Below are positions 60,709-64,000 of a stretch of DNA of 64,000 nt, piece after piece (position 1 is the first letter of the stretch; each line of letters starts with the position of its first letter). Origin of the DNA: Brevibacillus thermoruber 423 (GTDB lineage: Bacteria; Bacillota; Bacilli; Brevibacillales; Brevibacillaceae). The position numbers were made by a program, and so were the translations under genes. The stretch is from contig NZ_KE695649.1 of NCBI RefSeq assembly GCF_000454065.1, positions 556,624 to 620,623 of the forward strand, written 5' to 3'. Below the pieces are notes generated by a model. It had not been told where the DNA came from. It searched no databases and saw only the letters and a program-made list of their open reading frames with translations.

Positions 60709-60809
60709 GTCCGCGAAAGGAAAAGCCGAACAGGACGGCGGGTTCATGGAGACGATCGAGATTCAGCTGCCGGCCGGGCGAGCGTTCGGATGACGGTGAC
60801 CAATAGGGT

Positions 60810-60887
60810 GCCGGGCGTGCACAAGGATCCTGCGAACGAAGCATGTCATGCCGTTCGCGGGGGCCTTGCATGCCCGGCGCTTTTTTT
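60810..60887 (+). terminator. Very long terminator hairpin
   Basis: GCCGGGCGTGCACAAGG pairs with CCTTGCATGCCCGGC (one wobble, one bulge), and the inner CCTGCGAACG pairs with CGTTCGCGGG, giving about 25 pairs with a loop of 13. Seven T follow. It ends the DUF350 cluster and abuts the next promoter. Confidence 0.88.
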
Positions 60888-60888
60888 G

Positions 60889-60917
60889 TTGACGGCCGGC
60901 GTGGATGCCACTATAAT
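60889..60917 (+). promoter_or_regulatory. Sigma-A promoter of the siroheme/sulfite reductase operon
   Basis: TTGACG, a 17-base spacer and a perfect TATAAT. The -35 starts within the T-run of the upstream terminator. Confidence 0.9.
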
Positions 60918-60942
60918 TCCAAGTAACTATATAGGAATTATA
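60912..60942. promoter_or_regulatory. Perfect inverted repeat over the -10 (operator, possibly Rrf2/CymR type)
   Basis: TATAATTCC (60912-60920) and GGAATTATA (60934-60942) are perfect complements with a 13-base gap. The left arm is the -10 itself, so a bound protein would block initiation. The ATTCC...GGAAT pattern recalls CymR-type Rrf2 operators of sulfur genes, which suits the sulfite reductase operon; the identity of the protein is inferred. Confidence 0.65.
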
Positions 60943-60969
60943 AAAATTTTGGGGAAAGGGGGAAGCCGA

Positions 60970-61764
60970 ATGACCCATGCGGCCGTGCTGGTCATCGCCC
61001 ACGGATCGCCCGACCCCGACTGGATGGAGCGGGTGGAGGAAGCGGTCCGTCCCTACCGCCGCCAGATGTTGATTCGGGTCGCCTACTTGGGCGGGGTGGA
61101 CGGGCGCGGCATCGCCGATGAAGTGGAGCGCCTGGAGCGGGCGGGCGTGGAGACGATTGCCGCCGTGCCGCTGTTTGTCACCGCCGGCAGCACACACGTC
61201 AGCGAGATCAGGGGAATGCTCGGGCTGGAGCCGGACGCTGTTTTGCCAAAAGAAGTCCGGCCTGTCTCCACTCGGGCCCGGTTTCTCTGGTGTCCGCCGC
61301 TGGAGGACCATCCGCTGGCGGAGCAGATCGTCTGTGAACGGCTGCGGGCGCTGTCCGTCGATGCCCGCCGCGAAGCGCTACTGCTCGTCGGACACGGCAG
61401 CGACCTGCCGGGGTATCGGGAACGCTGGGAGCGTCTCCTGCACCGCTTGACGTTCCGCCTGCAAAACCGCTTTTACTTCACCGCTGCGGGCTATGCCACG
61501 CTGCGGCCGGATACGGTCGCGACCCGCGCCCGTCAGCTTGCGGCTTGCGGCGAGCTGATCGTGCTGCCGCTGTTCGTCAGCCAGGGGTATTTTACCCGCC
61601 GCGCTCTTCCGGAGCGGCTGGCGGGGGTGCCCTACCGGTACGACGGCAGCGCCTACCTGCCTCACCCGCTGATCGGCGAGTGGATCGTACAGTCGGCGGA
61701 GGCAGCGTTTTTGTTGGACTATCAAACGCAAAGGAGCGTGTATGGCGATGGCCGAGCAACGTAA
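60970..61764 (+). CDS. sirB: Sirohydrochlorin ferrochelatase (CbiX/SirB type)
   Basis: The 264-residue product has two tandem CbiX half-domains, like B. subtilis SirB. Catalytic histidines lie in VLVIAHGSPDPDW (residue 11) and LLLVGHGSDLPGY, with the metal-binding PLFVTAGSTHVSE block. It inserts iron into sirohydrochlorin to form siroheme, the cofactor of the reductase encoded next. GGGGAAAGGGGG precedes the ATG. Its stop overlaps the reductase gene by 23 bases. Confidence 0.9.
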   Translation: MTHAAVLVIAHGSPDPDWMERVEEAVRPYRRQMLIRVAYLGGVDGRGIADEVERLERAGVETIAAVPLFVTAGSTHVSEIRGMLGLEPDAVLPKEVRPVSTRARFLWCPPLEDHPLAEQIVCERLRALSVDARREALLLVGHGSDLPGYRERWERLLHRLTFRLQNRFYFTAAGYATLRPDTVATRARQLAACGELIVLPLFVSQGYFTRRALPERLAGVPYRYDGSAYLPHPLIGEWIVQSAEAAFLLDYQTQRSVYGDGRAT

Positions 61765-63364
61765 ATGGAAATGGGCGGATGACCCGAACCTGAACAAGGT
61801 GGAGCTGACCAAGCTGGAAAAAGACGGGTTGGACGTGATCGAGACGATCATCAACACCTATTCGAAGCAGGGGTACGACTCCATCGAAGCTTCCGACTTC
61901 GACCGATTCAAGTGGGCGGGCGTCTACCAGCAGCGGCCCAAGGACGGCCATTTCATGATGCGGGTGCGCATCCCCGGCGGGATTTTGACCAGTGATCAGG
62001 CCCGTGTACTGGCCGGCATCGCCCGTGACTACGGCCGCGACCTGGTGGACGTGACGACGCGGCAGGCCGTGCAGTTCCACTGGCTGACCGTGGAGTCGCT
62101 CGCCGACATCTTCGAGCGGCTGGGGTCAGTCGGTCTTTCCTCGTTCGAAGCGTGCGGCGACTGTCCGCGGACGATCGTAGGCAATCCGCTCGCCGGCATC
62201 GATCCGCATGAAGTGATGGACACGCGTCCGATCGTCAAAGAATTGGAGCAATTCTTTCTGCTCAACCGGGACTTTTCCAACCTGCCGCGCAAGTACAAGA
62301 TGTCGATCTCGGCCAACGTGTACAACGCGGCTCACGCGCAGATCAACGACCTGGCGTTTACCCCGGCGAAAAAGACGATCGGCGGGGAGGAGGTCATCGG
62401 CTTTCACGTCTGGGTCGGCGGCGGCCTGTCGGCCAAACCGTACCTGGCGCAGCAGTTGGACGTCTTCGTCCGCCCGGAAGAGGTCGTCAAGGTGGCGGCC
62501 GGCGTTACCACGCTGTTCCGCGACCACGGCTACCGGTACAAACGGACCCATGCCCGGCTCAAGTTCCTGGTCGCCGACTGGGGAGTGGAGCGGTTCAAGG
62601 AAGAGCTGCTGAAGCTGACCGGCGAACTGGAGACGAGGGGAGAAGACCTGCTGAAGGGCTGGAACGCCGGCTACTTTTACGGCATTCACGAGCAGCGGCA
62701 GAAAGGCTTTTACTACGCCGGGCTGTCGGTGCCCATCGGCCGCATGAACGCGGATGAACTGCTGGAACTGGCCCGGCTGGCGGACGAGTACGGCGACGGA
62801 ACGATCGGCACCTGCAACACGCAAAACGTGCTGATCCGCAACATTCCGGCGGAAAAAGTGGAGGCGTTCCGGGCTGAGCCGATCGTGGTCAGCCGGTTCA
62901 AGCTGGAGCCCAACACATTCGTCGGGTATGCCGTCTCCTGCACGGGGATCGAATACTGCAATCTGGCGATCGTGGAGACCAAGGAGCGGATGCGGGCGCT
63001 GGCGGAGTACCTGGATGCGACCGTGCCGCTGGACACGCCGCTGCGCATTCACATGGTGGGGTGTCCCAACTCGTGCGGCCAGCGGCAGATCGCCGACATC
63101 GGCCTGCAGGGCGCGCTGGTGAAAACGCCGGAGGGAATGGTGGACGCGTTTGACGTCCACGTCGGCGGCACGCTGGAAGACGCCCGCTTCAACCAAAAGT
63201 TGAAGGTGCGCATTACCGCCGACCGGCTGGGACCGTTCCTGGCGCAGCTCATCACCGTCTACAAGAAAGAGCGGCTGGAAGGGGAGCCGTACTGGCGCTA
63301 CGTGGAACGCGTTGGAATCGAGGCGATTCAGCGGCAGGCGGAGGCGATTTTACAGACGGCGTAA
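61742..63364 (+). CDS. Siroheme-dependent nitrite/sulfite reductase
   Basis: The 540-residue protein has the two-repeat nitrite/sulfite reductase fold. Siroheme- and Fe4S4-binding cysteines lie in CTGIEYC (CX5C) and GCPNSCGQRQI (CX3C), near residues 400-445. The RPKDGHFMMRVRIPGG and TTRQAVQFHW blocks bind siroheme. It reduces sulfite to sulfide or nitrite to ammonia using ferredoxin. AAAGGAG precedes the ATG. The sirB and SUMT genes in the same operon and a CymR-like operator favour assimilatory sulfite reduction, but nitrite cannot be excluded. Confidence 0.92.
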   Translation: MAMAEQRKWKWADDPNLNKVELTKLEKDGLDVIETIINTYSKQGYDSIEASDFDRFKWAGVYQQRPKDGHFMMRVRIPGGILTSDQARVLAGIARDYGRDLVDVTTRQAVQFHWLTVESLADIFERLGSVGLSSFEACGDCPRTIVGNPLAGIDPHEVMDTRPIVKELEQFFLLNRDFSNLPRKYKMSISANVYNAAHAQINDLAFTPAKKTIGGEEVIGFHVWVGGGLSAKPYLAQQLDVFVRPEEVVKVAAGVTTLFRDHGYRYKRTHARLKFLVADWGVERFKEELLKLTGELETRGEDLLKGWNAGYFYGIHEQRQKGFYYAGLSVPIGRMNADELLELARLADEYGDGTIGTCNTQNVLIRNIPAEKVEAFRAEPIVVSRFKLEPNTFVGYAVSCTGIEYCNLAIVETKERMRALAEYLDATVPLDTPLRIHMVGCPNSCGQRQIADIGLQGALVKTPEGMVDAFDVHVGGTLEDARFNQKLKVRITADRLGPFLAQLITVYKKERLEGEPYWRYVERVGIEAIQRQAEAILQTA

Positions 63365-63386
63365 GCGGCGGCGAGGAGGAGACGAG

Positions 63387-63620
63387 ATGGCGGAACAGCA
63401 AGCGGAAACGTATCTGTACAAATTGGAAGCGGAACTGGCGGACCGGCTGCTGACGGTCGTGGTCGTCGCACAGTCGGACGAACGGGCGTTCAGCTCGGCG
63501 GAGAACAACATTCTCCGGCACACGGTGGCGCCGCCGCAGATCAAACAGCTCAGCCTGGTGGAAAAAAAGCCGCTGGGGCGGCAGGGCGTGGGCTATGTGA
63601 TTGAAACGTCGCAGTTTTGA
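63387..63620 (+). CDS. DUF3906-family small protein
   Basis: The 77-residue product starts [20 protein letters not shown] and contains [20 protein letters not shown] and [19 protein letters not shown] read it as the DUF3906 family, small proteins found beside nitrite/sulfite reductase genes in Bacillota. The function is unknown. GAGGAGGAG precedes the ATG, 22 bases after the reductase stop. Confidence 0.75.
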   Translation: MAEQQAETYLYKLEAELADRLLTVVVVAQSDERAFSSAENNILRHTVAPPQIKQLSLVEKKPLGRQGVGYVIETSQF

Positions 63621-63631
63621 AAGGAACAACG

Positions 63632-63656
63632 GCGCGGCGGCTCATTCCCGCCGCGT
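63632..63656 (+). promoter_or_regulatory. Intercistronic hairpin before the SUMT gene
   Basis: GCGCGGCGG and CCGCCGCGT pair around a short loop without a T-run, in a 121-base gap inside the operon. Confidence 0.45.
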
Positions 63657-63741
63657 CTCAGGGAAACCCGGCAGCGAAGCCTCGGCGGCGGCGCGCCTTG
63701 CCGCGTCAGACAAGGAACGGGTACAGCGAGGAGGGCGGTTG

Positions 63742-64000
63742 ATGAGGAAGACAGGCAGCGTCATGTTTGTGGGGGCCGGCCCGGGGGATCCCAAGCTGCT
63801 CACGATCAAAGGCAGGGAGGCGATCAAACGGGCGGATGTGGTCGTGTACGACCGGCTGGCCAATCCGCTGCTGCTCGCCCACGCCAGAACGGATGCGCGG
63901 CTGATCTACGTCGGCAAGGAAGCGGATCGCCACTCGCTTCCCCAGGAGGAGATCAACCGACTGCTCGTTCGGGAAGCGCAGCAGGGCCGCCTGGTAGTCA
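63742..64000 (+). CDS. cobA: Uroporphyrinogen-III C-methyltransferase (3' end beyond the window)
   Basis: The first 86 codons are present and run off the window. The SAM-binding start [19 protein letters not shown], then [13 protein letters not shown] and [17 protein letters not shown] are the standard opening of SUMT (CobA/SirA). It makes precorrin-2, the precursor of siroheme and cobalamin. GAGGAGGG precedes the ATG. It completes the siroheme branch of the operon together with sirB. Confidence 0.93.
   Translation, partial: MRKTGSVMFVGAGPGDPKLLTIKGREAIKRADVVVYDRLANPLLLAHARTDARLIYVGKEADRHSLPQEEINRLLVREAQQGRLVV

Noticed and set aside
60746..60793. 15-codon frame METIEIQLPAGRAFG after the DUF350 gene
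   Set aside because: No ribosome site is seen and it lies just before a terminator hairpin; probably chance.

Overview
The window reads as a chromosomal segment of a GC-rich, Gram-positive, spore-former-type Bacillota. Most proteins resemble Brevibacillus/Paenibacillales homologues (YneQ, YqgQ, YwqG, TcyABC, PBP1-type bifunctional PBP, DUF3906). Ribosome binding sites are strong GGAGG types, GTG and TTG starts are common, and U-tailed intrinsic terminators separate most units. Brevibacillus is my best guess, by inference only. I see no rRNA, tRNA, CRISPR array, prophage or insertion sequence; it looks like ordinary chromosome with several accessory operons.

Layout. 1-2547: the end of a LytTR response regulator, a phased LytTR-type repeat array, a CstA/BtsT pyruvate/peptide carrier and its YbdD/YjiX partner. 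2726-3556: inositol-monophosphatase family enzyme. 3623-11371: a divergent maltodextrin-type regulon (LacI regulator, binding protein, two permeases and two GH15 glucosidases, without its own ATPase) with three LacI-type operators. 11399-16495: membrane protein, POT peptide transporter, YneQ, LysR regulator divergent from a SagB-type oxidoreductase, SGNH hydrolase. 16838-19768: a TcyABC cystine transporter in which a second, decayed tcyA with its own intact duplicate promoter sits between the live tcyA and tcyB. 20042-24709: hypothetical protein, AEC carrier, a copper-amine-oxidase-N/PrcB-like secreted protein, and an ABC-F ATPase preceded by an upstream ORF plus a terminator/antiterminator pair. 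24798-26787: a c-di-GMP (GEMM-I) riboswitch with terminator ahead of a chemoreceptor. 26948-32490: MFS exporter, hypothetical-yqgQ, and a methyltransferase-DedA-VanR/VanS-like operon. 32519-38551: Nudix hydrolase, small membrane protein, transketolase, PBP1A-like enzyme, hypothetical protein. 38682-44422: TPR-linked L,D-transpeptidase, an internally deleted AAA ATPase, YwqG pair, FAD oxidoreductase, TrmB. 44872-54256: NlpC/P60 hydrolase, then an RpiR-controlled operon of Opp/Dpp transporter, enolase-superfamily N-acylamino-acid racemase and M20 deacylase. 54390-58168: IlvD, thioesterase, hypothetical protein, second IMPase. 58257-60708: a four-gene cluster with a Gly/Ser-tailed lipoprotein, a glutathionylspermidine-synthase-like ATP-grasp ligase and a DUF350 membrane protein. 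60889-64000: a siroheme/sulfite (or nitrite) reduction operon under a promoter overlapped by a perfect inverted repeat.

The most interesting systems are the lipoprotein/ATP-grasp/DUF350 cluster, which looks like an uncharacterised cell-envelope modification system; the N-acyl-amino-acid uptake-racemase-deacylase operon; and the predicted ribosome-controlled attenuator of the ABC-F gene. All assignments come from reading the sequence; no database search was run.
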